A stretch of 64,000 bases of DNA from the NCBI RefSeq assembly GCF_000384415.1, contig NZ_ARVU01000001.1, positions 620,001 through 684,000 on the forward strand, given 5' to 3'. A model generated the notes under the pieces. It searched no databases and was not told the origin of the DNA. It saw only the letters and a list, made by a program, of their open reading frames with translations. Positions 45,795 to 54,307 of this stretch are shown here, one piece after another. Every line of letters begins with the position of its first letter. Position 1 is the stretch's first letter. This stretch comes from Cycloclasticus pugetii PS-1. Lineage in GTDB: Bacteria > Pseudomonadota > Gammaproteobacteria > Methylococcales > Cycloclasticaceae. A program made the translations under genes and the position numbers.

Positions 45795-46856
45795 CTAGAT
45801 GATTGGAAGGTCTTCAGGGGGGGCTTCATCACTAGCAGGATCAAGGTCCAGCTGAAAAGCCTCCAAATTATCTACAACATCCTTAGGACGTGTGAAACGC
45901 GCAATATGAAATAAGGCTTCACCTTCACTAACGAGAGGCAGATTGGTTCTGCCGATAATAATGCCTGAAATGGGTGAAATAATATCGGTTTCTTTGCCAT
46001 CCTCACCGTAGGGTGTGGCAACAGCACCGAGTAAGTCACCCTCAAAAACATGTTTTCCCATTGAAACAGTCATCCGGAAAATACCACTTTGAGGTGCGCG
46101 AACCCAAAGAGTAGAGCGTGCAACAAAAGGTTCTGGAGCTTTCTTTTTGGTTTTACGTTTAGGGGGTGTCAGCATGCCAATCGATTGCATCACCGATAGA
46201 ATGCCTTTGACCCCTGCGCGGATCGAAAACTCATCGAAGCGGAGTGCTTCCCCTGCTTCGTAAACAATGATTGGTAAGTTTTTTTCTGTACTACAGGCAT
46301 ACCGTAAAGAGCCTTCTATTAGGCCAGAATTAACCACCACAGGCGCATTAAAGGCTAAGGCCATCTGTTCGGTCACCTGGTTGCTTAAGTCGGCGCGTAT
46401 TTGCGGCAAGTTGTCTCTATGAATGGCTGCTGTATGCAAATCAATGCCATGTGTACATTGCTGCACCACTTCGGTCATAAATAATTTAGCTAAGCGTGCA
46501 GCTAAGGAGCCTTTTACCGAGCCTGGGAAACAGCGGTTTAAATCTCTGCGGTCGGGTAAGTAACGGCTTTGGTTGAGAAAACCATAAACATTAACAATAG
46601 GCACAGTAATCAACGTGCCTTTCATTCGTGAGAGTGATTTGCTTTTTACCAGTCGACGAATAATTTCAACGCCATTAATTTCATCACCATGAACGGCCGC
46701 AGAAACAAAGAGAATGGGGCCTTCTTGCTTTCCTCGAATGACCTGTACCGGCATTGATAAAGAAGAATGTGTATATAAATCTGGCAGGGGAACATCAATG
46801 ATAGTGTTTGTTCCTGGTAAGACTTCTTGACCTGCAAGTATAAAGGGTTCTGACAT
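45795..46856 (-). CDS. Succinylglutamate desuccinylase/aspartoacylase-family hydrolase
   Basis: A 353-residue M14-like zinc amidohydrolase. Zinc ligands are His and Glu in VHGDEINGVEI and a later His in GIDLHTA; an Arg-rich substrate loop is DRRDLNRCFPGS and the likely catalytic Glu is in IIVYEAGEAL. The C-terminal domain (about 255-325) is beta-barrel-like (RAPQSGIFRMTV, ISPISGIIIGRT). Genes of this type are often found next to rimK-like genes. It probably removes an acyl or amino-acyl cap from a glutamate-containing product; the substrate is unknown. It lies between two RimK-domain genes on one strand. Confidence 0.87.
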   Translation of the reverse strand: MSEPFILAGQEVLPGTNTIIDVPLPDLYTHSSLSMPVQVIRGKQEGPILFVSAAVHGDEINGVEIIRRLVKSKSLSRMKGTLITVPIVNVYGFLNQSRYLPDRRDLNRCFPGSVKGSLAARLAKLFMTEVVQQCTHGIDLHTAAIHRDNLPQIRADLSNQVTEQMALAFNAPVVVNSGLIEGSLRYACSTEKNLPIIVYEAGEALRFDEFSIRAGVKGILSVMQSIGMLTPPKRKTKKKAPEPFVARSTLWVRAPQSGIFRMTVSMGKHVFEGDLLGAVATPYGEDGKETDIISPISGIIIGRTNLPLVSEGEALFHIARFTRPKDVVDNLEAFQLDLDPASDEAPPEDLPII

Positions 46857-46938
46857 TTTAATTATCCACTTGTATGTAGCTTAAATAGAGACCTTATCAG
46901 TCGGTTTTATTAATTAGCTAGAGATTAAACCGATCTGC

Positions 46939-48156
46939 TTATTGGTCTGCGTCGTCTTCATGAGGTTGGTTTAATTCATCTGATTGTAAATCCTGAACTT
47001 TTGGCCTTCGGCGAGCCTTTGTTTTCTTTGGAATCATGCCACGTAAAGAGTCTAATTTTCCAAAGCATAATAGCCTATCATCAGCTTCGAGTTCGCGTGC
47101 AGCACGTGGGTTAGGGATTGCCTTGGCCCCTCGATACAAGGTGAGCACGTTAATGTCTTTTTCTTCATCCATCACTTCTTGGATGGTCTTCCCAAGAAAC
47201 TCTGATCCTTCAGGAATATATATTTCACTGACGCCATACCCTTTGCTAATGGTTAACCGTTGGCGTATATCAATTTCAGGAAAATCAACTTGAGCAGATA
47301 CATAGTCAATCACAGCGCCGGCAATATCTAAACCGGTGGCCGTTTCAATACCTTCAAGTCCTGGCGAAGAATTGACCTCCATTATTTGAGGGCCGTTTTT
47401 ACCTTCCAACATATCAACGCCAGCTACTTCTAGGCCTAAAATCTGAGTTGCTCGTACGGCTGTTTCTCTATACCGTTCATCAAGTTCTACCGGTTCAGCA
47501 ATGCCGCCTCGGTGTACATTGCTACGAAATTCTTGTCCTTGGGCGACGCGGCGCATTGCGGCAACAACACGATCGCCAACGACAAAAGCGCGAATATCCT
47601 TTCCTTTGCTTTCTGCCACAAACTTTTGAATGAGCACATTTTGTTTTTGGCTTTGTAGTAGTTCAATAATCGACTCAGCCGCTTTCATTGATTCAGCCAA
47701 TAGCACACCAATGCCCTGGGTGCCTTCAATCAATTTAATAACGACAGGTGCACCACCAACTCGTTCGATCGCAGGAATCACATCCTTTCGGTCTCGGACA
47801 AAGGTAGTTCTAGGAATACCAATATGATGACGACTTAAGATTTGCAGGCTACGTAACTTATCTCGCGAGTTAGAAATGCCATGTGCAGTATTAGCACAAA
47901 AAACGCCCATTTCTTGAAATTGACGGACAACAGCCGTGCCATAGTAAGTAATTGATGCACCAATTCTCGGTAACACAGCATCATAGCTACTTAAAACTTT
48001 TTGCCGGTAGTAGAGGTCGGGGATGCCTTGTTGTAAATCGATAGCAAACTTAAGGGTGTTTAAGACTTTTACATCATGCCCTCTTTGAAGGGCCGCTTCT
48101 TTTAAACGTCGTGTGCTGTAGGCATTAGGTCCACAGGATAAAATAGCAAGTTTCAT
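46939..48156 (-). CDS. rimK: RimK-type glutamate ligase with C-terminal RCK_C (TrkA_C) domain
   Basis: A 405-residue protein. Residues 1-290 are a typical RimK: MKLAILSCGPNAYSTRRLKEA, SRDKLRSLQILSRHHIGIP, ATP loop [70 protein letters not shown]. Plain RimK is about 300 residues; here an extra RCK_C/TrkA_C-like unit follows (about 310-372, GVSEIYIPEGSEFLGKTIQEVMDEEKD to DDRLLCFGK), then a charged tail. RCK_C domains bind small ligands in K+ channels, so ligand control of the ligase is inferred. It is the first gene of the operon rimK, AstE-like, RimB-RimK. It should modify ribosomal protein S6 or make poly-glutamate. Confidence 0.9.
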   Translation of the reverse strand: MKLAILSCGPNAYSTRRLKEAALQRGHDVKVLNTLKFAIDLQQGIPDLYYRQKVLSSYDAVLPRIGASITYYGTAVVRQFQEMGVFCANTAHGISNSRDKLRSLQILSRHHIGIPRTTFVRDRKDVIPAIERVGGAPVVIKLIEGTQGIGVLLAESMKAAESIIELLQSQKQNVLIQKFVAESKGKDIRAFVVGDRVVAAMRRVAQGQEFRSNVHRGGIAEPVELDERYRETAVRATQILGLEVAGVDMLEGKNGPQIMEVNSSPGLEGIETATGLDIAGAVIDYVSAQVDFPEIDIRQRLTISKGYGVSEIYIPEGSEFLGKTIQEVMDEEKDINVLTLYRGAKAIPNPRAARELEADDRLLCFGKLDSLRGMIPKKTKARRRPKVQDLQSDELNQPHEDDADQ

Positions 48157-48273
48157 AAGAGCACCCTTAGGTTTTATCGTTAAGAAGTGATTGTATAGTC
48201 TTAATAATTGAAGCTACAGCTTTATATCGCTAAAGGTTAAATCGGTTAGCTCAAATTTGTTCTCGTTTTGTTT

Positions 48274-48777
48274 TTAATAAGTTGAGCCAATTAATTTTTT
48301 TGTCATTGCAGGGTAGGGGCCATTTAGACTTAGCCAGATGGAAGGAAATGTATCTGAAAAACCAGCTTCATTTATTTTTCCTATAAATTGTCCATTAAAA
48401 TAAAAGTAAGTGATTTTTTCATTATCAATGTAAACCGTAATGGTATCGTTGGGTTTAACACTCGGCCATATTTTTAATAATTGTTTTGCCCAGTTTTTTT
48501 TCTGCTCTTCGCTAATATTGAAACGTTTCAATTGGGTTAGTGTTTCATCTACAAGCTCAACATTAGAGATGACTCTTTTGTAAGTTAGCTCTAGAGATAG
48601 CGGCCTTTTTCCTTCTTCGTACGTTCCGCTTGGAGTTTTTAACTCAATATCATAAATATCCCAAAACCAAACGCTGAAGTTTGAACGACCGACAAGGTTT
48701 AGATCATCTAAATGCAATTTATTAGCACTTGTATTAGCTGTATGTAGCAACAAAAGTAAGATGAATATTTTCTTCAT
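48274..48777 (-). CDS. Chalcone isomerase-like periplasmic protein
   Basis: A 167-residue exported protein. A signal peptide (about 1-18, MKKIFILLLLLHTANTSA) precedes a domain of the Chalcone_3 type: FSVWFWDIYDIELKTPSG, ELTYKRVISNVELVDETL, a Pro-containing VKPNDTITVYI and FYFNGQFIGKINEAGFSDTFPSIWLS. Bacterial members probably bind fatty acids rather than chalcones. It is downstream of ChrR on the same strand with a 55-base gap, so it is likely part of the sigma/anti-sigma transcript and the same stress response. Confidence 0.8.
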   Translation of the reverse strand: MKKIFILLLLLHTANTSANKLHLDDLNLVGRSNFSVWFWDIYDIELKTPSGTYEEGKRPLSLELTYKRVISNVELVDETLTQLKRFNISEEQKKNWAKQLLKIWPSVKPNDTITVYIDNEKITYFYFNGQFIGKINEAGFSDTFPSIWLSLNGPYPAMTKKLIGSTY

Positions 48778-48832
48778 AAAATCTAAAAGTCGTAAGCGGT
48801 TTATTAAAAATAAAGTATTTCTAATATGCTAC

Positions 48833-49534
48833 TTAATAACTGGCGTACCGATTTAAAAGCGGACCTAGGATACCTGTAAATTTTAAAGGCGCTTCTGTTA
48901 TGGCTAAACAAACACAGCCAGTATCACCAGCGACAGGGCTGTGTTCATCAGAACCATCACAGGCAATAAAATCACCAGCGGTATGTGTTCCCTTGTGATC
49001 TTTAAAGTCTCCTTCAATCACAAACGTAAATTCTTTACCTAAATGCGTGTGTTTGGGGATTTTAGTTTTCGCTGAAAAACGTAATAAATTAACCTTAAAA
49101 CTAACGTCGTATAATTCAAGCTCAACGGTTGAAATGTTTGATGTTAGTTTTTGCCATTCAAACCCATCCTGATTGAAGTTTAATAATTGCTTTAGTAAGG
49201 GCCTATTGATTTCAGCAACGGCATAATCATCAACAAAACCGATGCCGCCATTATTTTCTCTATCATGGTTTGTCAATACTTGAGGCACTGCCTTGTTAGT
49301 GTCAGCCGTTGTCAACTTCGCTATATCTGTAATTAAACGATCAAAGCCAGCACCTTCGTTATGACTACTTTCAGATAATTCAAGGTTTTCACCATAATGT
49401 GACTCTAAATCCTTAATTTTTTGTCGACATGTTGGACAGTGTTTTTGGTGGAGAGCAATGGCCAAACTCAAAGCAGGTTCCACACTGCCCTCTACATAAT
49501 TTAATAATAATTCAGTATCAATATGATTATTCAT
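48833..49534 (-). CDS. chrR: ChrR-family zinc anti-sigma factor with cupin domain
   Basis: A 233-residue cytoplasmic anti-sigma factor. The N-terminal ZAS domain has His-x3-Cys-x2-Cys in LHQKHCPTCRQKI and should bind the adjacent sigma factor. The C-terminal cupin (about 130-225) has metal ligands in TKIPKHTHLGKEFTFVIEG and a third His in GSDEHSPVAG. In Rhodobacter sphaeroides, ChrR holds RpoE inactive until singlet oxygen or organic peroxide triggers its loss, which needs the cupin. It overlaps the sigma gene by 4 bases, so it is made stoichiometrically with it. Confidence 0.92.
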   Translation of the reverse strand: MNNHIDTELLLNYVEGSVEPALSLAIALHQKHCPTCRQKIKDLESHYGENLELSESSHNEGAGFDRLITDIAKLTTADTNKAVPQVLTNHDRENNGGIGFVDDYAVAEINRPLLKQLLNFNQDGFEWQKLTSNISTVELELYDVSFKVNLLRFSAKTKIPKHTHLGKEFTFVIEGDFKDHKGTHTAGDFIACDGSDEHSPVAGDTGCVCLAITEAPLKFTGILGPLLNRYASY

Positions 49535-50196
49535 TCGTTTTGATTTCCTAGATGGTGGCGCAAAACCTTCAATGAACTTCTAATTCTAGATTTAATAACA
49601 CCCAATGTTAAACCCAGCTCTTGAGCTGCCAATTGGTGGCTTTTATCTTCGTAATAGACTTTTAATATTACCCGTTTTTGCTCCTCACTTAAGTGCTTGA
49701 GATTATTGCTTACTTGTATTTTTTCAGAAGTGCTAACAAGCCCTTTATGAAGGTTATCTTCAGCTATTTGCAGCTGAGAGTGTGAGTCATCAAGGCTAAC
49801 TTCAGCAATTCTCTTTTGCCTTAGTACATCAATTTTTAAATTTCTAGCGATGGTGAAAATCCATGTTGAAACGTTTGCTTTTTCTGCTTGGTATGTTTTG
49901 GCTTTTTGCCAAACACGCATGAACACTTCATGGGTCATTTCTTCAGCATCACTGGTACTAGTGTGTTGCTTGAAGAATGTTTTGACCTTAGGAGCAAAGT
50001 AAAGATACAGTTTTTTGTATGCATTCTTGTCTTGCTTAACGGCAATAGCCTGCATGTATTGTTTACACAGCTTTGCTTGTTCCGTCTTGCTGATGATGGG
50101 CTCGTTCATAGAGTAATAAACTGGTTGCAGAAGCGTGCTTTGAGCTGACCAATATACTAAGTTTTCGGTTATTTGTCTTTGCGCCTGCCCATTCAT
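49531..50196 (-). CDS. rpoE: RNA polymerase ECF sigma factor, ECF11/RpoE type
   Basis: A 221-residue group 4 sigma factor. Region 2 spans about 45-115 (YKKLYLYFAPKVKTFF, AEEMTHEVFMRVWQKA, WIFTIARNLKIDVLR) and region 4 about 160-215 (LSEEQKRVILKVYYEDKSHQLAAQELGLTLGVIKSRIRSSLKVLR). The pairing with ChrR places it in ECF11, the singlet-oxygen stress group. The N terminus is 25-30 residues longer than usual; ATG at 50118 is an alternative start, though neither has a strong ribosome-binding site. A perfect ECF11-type promoter lies upstream (50262-50291), so it activates its own operon. Confidence 0.92.
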   Translation of the reverse strand: MNGQAQRQITENLVYWSAQSTLLQPVYYSMNEPIISKTEQAKLCKQYMQAIAVKQDKNAYKKLYLYFAPKVKTFFKQHTSTSDAEEMTHEVFMRVWQKAKTYQAEKANVSTWIFTIARNLKIDVLRQKRIAEVSLDDSHSQLQIAEDNLHKGLVSTSEKIQVSNNLKHLSEEQKRVILKVYYEDKSHQLAAQELGLTLGVIKSRIRSSLKVLRHHLGNQNE

Positions 50197-50261
50197 ATTT
50201 TTTAAACTCTAAGTGTTATAAACATCGATAAATAGAACAGCGATACACTGCCCTATTTACT

Positions 50262-50291
50262 GTTTTACGAAAAATATGCTTTTTTGGATCA
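50262..50291 (-). promoter_or_regulatory. ECF11/RpoE-type autoregulatory promoter of rpoE-chrR
   Basis: On the minus strand, TGATCC (complement of 50286-50291), then exactly 18 bases, then TAAAAC (complement of 50262-50267). The Rhodobacter RpoE consensus is TGATCC about 18 bases before TA(A). It lies about 65 bases before the sigma start codon. Confidence 0.75.
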
Positions 50292-50362
50292 AAAAAATAA
50301 ATTTAATCTAATTGGCAATTTTTTACGTACAAGTAAATATGTCCCAGAAATTTGAGGTGTCG

Positions 50363-50935
50363 ATGAAAGTACTGTGTTTGATCTTTAGTGTTTTTTTAAT
50401 CAATGGTTGCGCAATAGATGCCGAGCGTTACCGCGATAAAACACCTGATTTTAAGTTTGAATCTTTTTTTCAAGGAAACCTCTGCGCAAAAGGCTTAGTG
50501 AAATCAAGAAATGGTCAAATTAATCGAAAATTTGCAGCTGATATTGTTGCCTCTCATTCTGCCAATCAAGTTATCTTAGAAGAAGTTTTTCTATTTGATG
50601 ATGGAGAACGCCAAGAACGTAACTGGGTGTTTGATAAAACAGCTGAAGGTTGGTCCGGTACGGCCGGTGATGTCATTGGTATTGCAAACGGTGAAGTATT
50701 TGGCGATAGCCTGAATTTGAAGTATCAGCTGAAAATTAACATTGATAACTCTGAATATATTGTCGAAATGGATGATTGGTTAACGTTAGTTGATGATTCG
50801 ACGCTTATGGGCTCTACAGAAATAACTAAATGGGGTGTTAATTTGGGCCGAATTGATATCGTTATTCAAAAAACCGAGAGTCTTCAGCGAAATGCAAGTA
50901 AGCTAGAAAACTGTATTGAGGCTGGAGTGTTATAA
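50363..50935 (+). CDS. DUF3833 lipoprotein
   Basis: About 190 residues. Starting at ATG 50363 gives a clear lipoprotein signal (MKVLCLIFSVFLINGC, lipobox ING-Cys) and GAGG lies 5 bases upstream; the ORF extends to 50312 but the extra residues are not signal-like. The mature part matches DUF3833 (FFQGNLCAKGLVKSRNGQINRKF, WSGTAGDVIG, MDDWLTLVDDSTLMGSTEITKWG). The function is unknown. It is the first gene of the eight-gene lipid operon divergent from rpoE-chrR. A weak sigma-70-like TTGGCA-N17-AAATAT precedes it, but no ECF11 box was found on this strand. Confidence 0.85.
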   Translation: MKVLCLIFSVFLINGCAIDAERYRDKTPDFKFESFFQGNLCAKGLVKSRNGQINRKFAADIVASHSANQVILEEVFLFDDGERQERNWVFDKTAEGWSGTAGDVIGIANGEVFGDSLNLKYQLKINIDNSEYIVEMDDWLTLVDDSTLMGSTEITKWGVNLGRIDIVIQKTESLQRNASKLENCIEAGVL

Positions 50936-51868
50936 ATGCGTTTGCTAAACCGCTTAAAACCGATGCTTGTATGGTTCGATACCCAATCCGGTTTGGATTC
51001 AGTTGCCACTAAAGACTCGAATAAATTGGGCTGGGCTCAAGTCACCCCATTCGTTTTTATGCATTTAATGGTATTCGCTGTCGTGTGGGTCGGGTTCAGT
51101 TGGGTAGCTCTTTGGGGCGCAATCTTTCTATATTTAGTCAGAATGTTTGCGATTACTGGTTTTTACCACCGATATTTTTCACATAAATTGTTTAAAACGT
51201 CACGTTTTATACAATTCTTTTTTGCATTTATGGGAGCCAGTGCGGCGCAACGAGGCCCATTGTGGTGGGCTTCACATCATAGAGTTCACCATCAGGCTTC
51301 TGATAAAGAAGGTGACCCACACTCACCCCGGTTGCAAGGCTTCATTTGGAGTCATTGCCTTTGGTTCTTAGCACCCAAAAACTTGCAAACAAAAACTGAT
51401 AAGGTGAAAGACTTTAATAAGTTCCCGGAACTTAGGTGGCTTGATCGATTCGATATAACGGCACCTTTGGTACTAATAATTACCCTGTATTGCGCCGGCT
51501 TTCTGATGGAAACGTATTACCCTCAGCTGGATACAACAGGCGCGCAAATGGTTATATGGGGCTTCTTTATATCAACAGTTGCCTTATATCACGGCACTTA
51601 CACGATAAATTCACTGGCACATTGTTTCGGTAGTCGACGTTTCGATACGCCTGATGACAGCCGTAATAACGCACTCTTAGCAATTATTACACTCGGCGAA
51701 GGCTGGCATAACAACCATCACTTTTACCCGGGAAGTGCCCGTCAGGGCTTCCTATGGTGGGAATTTGATATGACGTTCTATCTGCTAAAAGTAATGAGTT
51801 GGTGCGGCTTAGTTTGGGATTTAAAACCCATTCCGATTGAGGTTCAAAAAGAATTTAAAAGGAAATAG
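50936..51868 (+). CDS. Membrane acyl-CoA/acyl-lipid fatty acid desaturase
   Basis: A 310-residue di-iron desaturase of the OLE1/DesA type. The three histidine boxes are intact: HRYFSH (about 78-83), HHRVHH (about 115-120) and HNNHH (about 260-264, EGWHNNHHFYPG). Four membrane segments surround them. It probably introduces a cis double bond into acyl chains (delta-9 inferred), using oxygen. It starts directly after the DUF3833 stop codon and overlaps nothing. In this operon it likely supplies the unsaturated chain that the methyltransferase and flavin enzyme modify. Confidence 0.92.
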   Translation: MRLLNRLKPMLVWFDTQSGLDSVATKDSNKLGWAQVTPFVFMHLMVFAVVWVGFSWVALWGAIFLYLVRMFAITGFYHRYFSHKLFKTSRFIQFFFAFMGASAAQRGPLWWASHHRVHHQASDKEGDPHSPRLQGFIWSHCLWFLAPKNLQTKTDKVKDFNKFPELRWLDRFDITAPLVLIITLYCAGFLMETYYPQLDTTGAQMVIWGFFISTVALYHGTYTINSLAHCFGSRRFDTPDDSRNNALLAIITLGEGWHNNHHFYPGSARQGFLWWEFDMTFYLLKVMSWCGLVWDLKPIPIEVQKEFKRK

Positions 51869-51870
51869 TG

Positions 51871-52287
51871 ATGATAATTGAAGACTTTACTCAAATTTAC
51901 CAACGGCTCAATAAAGATAATCTTGAGTTATTAACAGACCTTTATAGTGCAGATATTACCTTTATCGACCCCTTACATACAATTGAAGGGGTCGATAATT
52001 TAACGGTTTATTTTGCAGGTTTATATGACAATGTTTCCTCCATATCTTTTGATTTCGAAGAAGTTACATCGGATAAAAACAGTCATTTCATAACCTGGGA
52101 TATGACCTTGGCCCATTCAAAAATGAACGGGGGAAAGCCCTATATTGTGCCCGGTGTAACACACTTAAAAACCAACGAAGAAGAGCAAATAAACTATCAC
52201 CGAGATTACTATGATGCTGGTCAGATGCTGTACGAGCAAATACCGCTGATTAGAAACATCATCAGACTCATTAAACGGAGGCTCTAA
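51871..52287 (+). CDS. NTF2/SnoaL-like fold protein
   Basis: A 138-residue soluble protein of the nuclear transport factor 2 superfamily: IEDFTQIYQRLNKDNLELLTDLYSADITFIDPLHTIEG at the N terminus, then the beta-sheet with HFITWDMTLAHSKMNGGKPYIVPGVTHLK and YHRDYYDAGQMLYEQIPLI. ATG 51871 is preferred to GTG 51868, as AAGGAAA lies 8 bases upstream. Members in similar ECF11-linked operons are annotated only as NTF2-like; the role is unknown. It abuts the SDR gene through a TAATG junction. Confidence 0.85.
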   Translation: MIIEDFTQIYQRLNKDNLELLTDLYSADITFIDPLHTIEGVDNLTVYFAGLYDNVSSISFDFEEVTSDKNSHFITWDMTLAHSKMNGGKPYIVPGVTHLKTNEEEQINYHRDYYDAGQMLYEQIPLIRNIIRLIKRRL

Positions 52288-53051
52288 TGGCCTACGATTT
52301 TAACGGTAAAAAAGTATGGGTTACGGGTGCTTCCAGCGGAATTGGGAGATGTTTAGCTGATCAACTGCATGAAAAAGGTGCCCATGTATTTGTCAGCGCG
52401 AGAAATACCGAAAAATTAAGCGAAAACTTTTCCGGCAAGGAAAGAATAACCATTTTGCCCGGCGATTTAACATCTGCAGATGTTAATAAAAACATCGTGG
52501 CTGACATTAATGCATCAGCGGGAGGGTTAGACTGCGTTATTTTTAATGCAGGGACGGCTGAATATGTTGATGCTTATCATTTCTCAGCAGCTCCGTTTGA
52601 ACGAATGATAGAGGCCAACTATTTCACTATGATAAGGGGAATTGAAGCGGCCTTACCGCTATTAAAAGAATCTGAAAATGCGTATTTGGTAGGTATGAGT
52701 TCTAGCGTTGGGTGGCAAGGTCTGCCTTCAGGGCAAGCATATTCAGCGAGTAAAGCGGCTATTAGAAACTTATTTCAAGGCTTAAAAATAGAGCTGGCTC
52801 CAAAAAACATAGCGGTCAGCTGGATCTGCCCTGGCTTTGTTAAAACACCCTTAACCGATAAAAACACCTTCGATATGCCATTTAGGGTAAGCACCGATGA
52901 AGCCGCACATACAATTGTTAAACAGTTAATGAAACAAACAACAGAAATCCATTTTCCTAAACGGTTTACCTATTTCTTGAAATTTGTATCGTGTCTGCCT
53001 GCAGGCTTGGCAGCAAAAATATTAAGTAAAACCGTGCCGGAGTCAAGCTGA
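52287..53051 (+). CDS. Short-chain dehydrogenase/reductase
   Basis: A 254-residue classical SDR. The nucleotide-binding motif is TGASSGIG (about 13-20), NAG occurs at FNAGTA, and the catalytic Ser, Tyr and Lys are in SSSVGW and YSASKAA. A C-terminal hydrophobic tail (FTYFLKFVSCLPAGLAAKIL) suggests membrane association. It starts with GGAGG 7 bases upstream in a TAATG overlap and ends in a TGATG overlap with the flavin oxidoreductase gene. It likely acts on a lipid-derived carbonyl or alcohol; substrate unknown. Confidence 0.9.
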   Translation: MAYDFNGKKVWVTGASSGIGRCLADQLHEKGAHVFVSARNTEKLSENFSGKERITILPGDLTSADVNKNIVADINASAGGLDCVIFNAGTAEYVDAYHFSAAPFERMIEANYFTMIRGIEAALPLLKESENAYLVGMSSSVGWQGLPSGQAYSASKAAIRNLFQGLKIELAPKNIAVSWICPGFVKTPLTDKNTFDMPFRVSTDEAAHTIVKQLMKQTTEIHFPKRFTYFLKFVSCLPAGLAAKILSKTVPESS

Positions 53052-54307
53052 TGAAAATTGCTGTTGTCGGTACAGGTATATCGGGTAATTTGGCGGCATA
53101 CCACTTAAACAAAAAACATGATATTACCGTTTTTGAAGCTGAAAACTATGCCGGTGGCCATACACATACACATACGGTTGAGCTAGGTGGTGAGAAGCAA
53201 GTCATTGATACGGGGTTTATCGTCTTTAATAAAAAGACCTACCCTAATTTTATTAACTTATTAAAAGAATTGGAGGTGCCCTATCAATCAAGCAAGATGA
53301 GTTTTAGCGTTCAAAATCAGCGTACAGGTCTTGAATATAATGGGACTAACCTGAATGCTCTATTCGCGCAACGTAGGAATCTATTTAGACCCCGTTTTTA
53401 TCGGATGATAAAACAAATATTACGTTTTAATAAAGAAAGCCTTAGCCTGCTAGCAGACGATACAGACTCAATATCGCTAGGTGATTATTTATATAATAAT
53501 CAATACGGTAAGGAGTTTATACATGACTATATTATACCTATGGGAGCTGCAATTTGGTCAACCGACCACGATAGTATGTTTGCCTTTCCAGCACGTTTTT
53601 TTGTGCAGTTTTTTCATAACCATGGCATGTTATCGGTCGATGTTCGTCCCGAATGGTTTGTTATTAAGGGCGGCTCTTCGGAATATTTAAAACCCCTTAT
53701 CGCTGGACATAAAGACAAGATCCGCTTGTCAGCACCTGTTGAAAATGTACGCAGGACAGCAGGTGGTGTATTTGTAAAAGCGACCGGCTATGAAGAAGAG
53801 CGTTTCGATTATGTTTTTATAGCCTCACATAGTGACCAAGCGTTAAGTTCGTTAGCAGAACCAACCCCATTAGAAAACGAGGTGTTGGGTGCTATTCCTT
53901 ACATCAATAATGAAGTTGTTTTACATTATGACCAAAGCCTATTACCAAAACGTAAATTAGCTTGGGGCGCTTGGAATTATCACTTATTGAAAGAGAAAAA
54001 AGAGCGCGTCGCATTGACCTACAATATGAATATTTTGCAGTCACTTAAAAGTGATTACACCTTTAATGTAACGCTTAATAATACTGCAGCTATTGACCCC
54101 AAAAAAATCATTAAAGTACTTCAATACACGCACCCATTTTTTAGTGTAGACGGTGTAAAAGCACAACAAAAACACAGCGAATTAAACGGCCAAAATCGTA
54201 CCTATTATTGTGGTGCTTATTGGCGATATGGGTTTCATGAAGATGGCGTTGTTAGTGCCTTGCAAGCACTTAAAGACTTCAATAGAGATGTGCTCGGTGA
54301 ACAGTAA
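53051..54307 (+). CDS. FAD-dependent oxidoreductase, UfaD-like
   Basis: A 418-residue NAD(P)/FAD-binding Rossmann protein of the amine oxidase-like group: GTGISG at about 7-12, FEAENYAGGHTHTHTV, DTGFIVFNKKTYPNF, and a C-terminal FAD-contact region YYCGAYWRYGFHEDGVVSAL. Proteins of this type beside DUF1365 and CFA-type methyltransferase genes are part of the RpoE-ChrR regulon in Rhodobacter, where a homologue (UfaD) desaturates methylated acyl chains on the way to furan fatty acids. The match to UfaD is inferred from context and motifs. It overlaps the DUF1365 gene by 11 bases. Confidence 0.87.
   Translation: MKIAVVGTGISGNLAAYHLNKKHDITVFEAENYAGGHTHTHTVELGGEKQVIDTGFIVFNKKTYPNFINLLKELEVPYQSSKMSFSVQNQRTGLEYNGTNLNALFAQRRNLFRPRFYRMIKQILRFNKESLSLLADDTDSISLGDYLYNNQYGKEFIHDYIIPMGAAIWSTDHDSMFAFPARFFVQFFHNHGMLSVDVRPEWFVIKGGSSEYLKPLIAGHKDKIRLSAPVENVRRTAGGVFVKATGYEEERFDYVFIASHSDQALSSLAEPTPLENEVLGAIPYINNEVVLHYDQSLLPKRKLAWGAWNYHLLKEKKERVALTYNMNILQSLKSDYTFNVTLNNTAAIDPKKIIKVLQYTHPFFSVDGVKAQQKHSELNGQNRTYYCGAYWRYGFHEDGVVSALQALKDFNRDVLGEQ

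Noticed and set aside
50286-50336. ECF11 promoter for the divergent lipid operon on the plus strand
   Set aside because: The plus strand reads GGATCA, not TGATCC, and no properly spaced partner was found.
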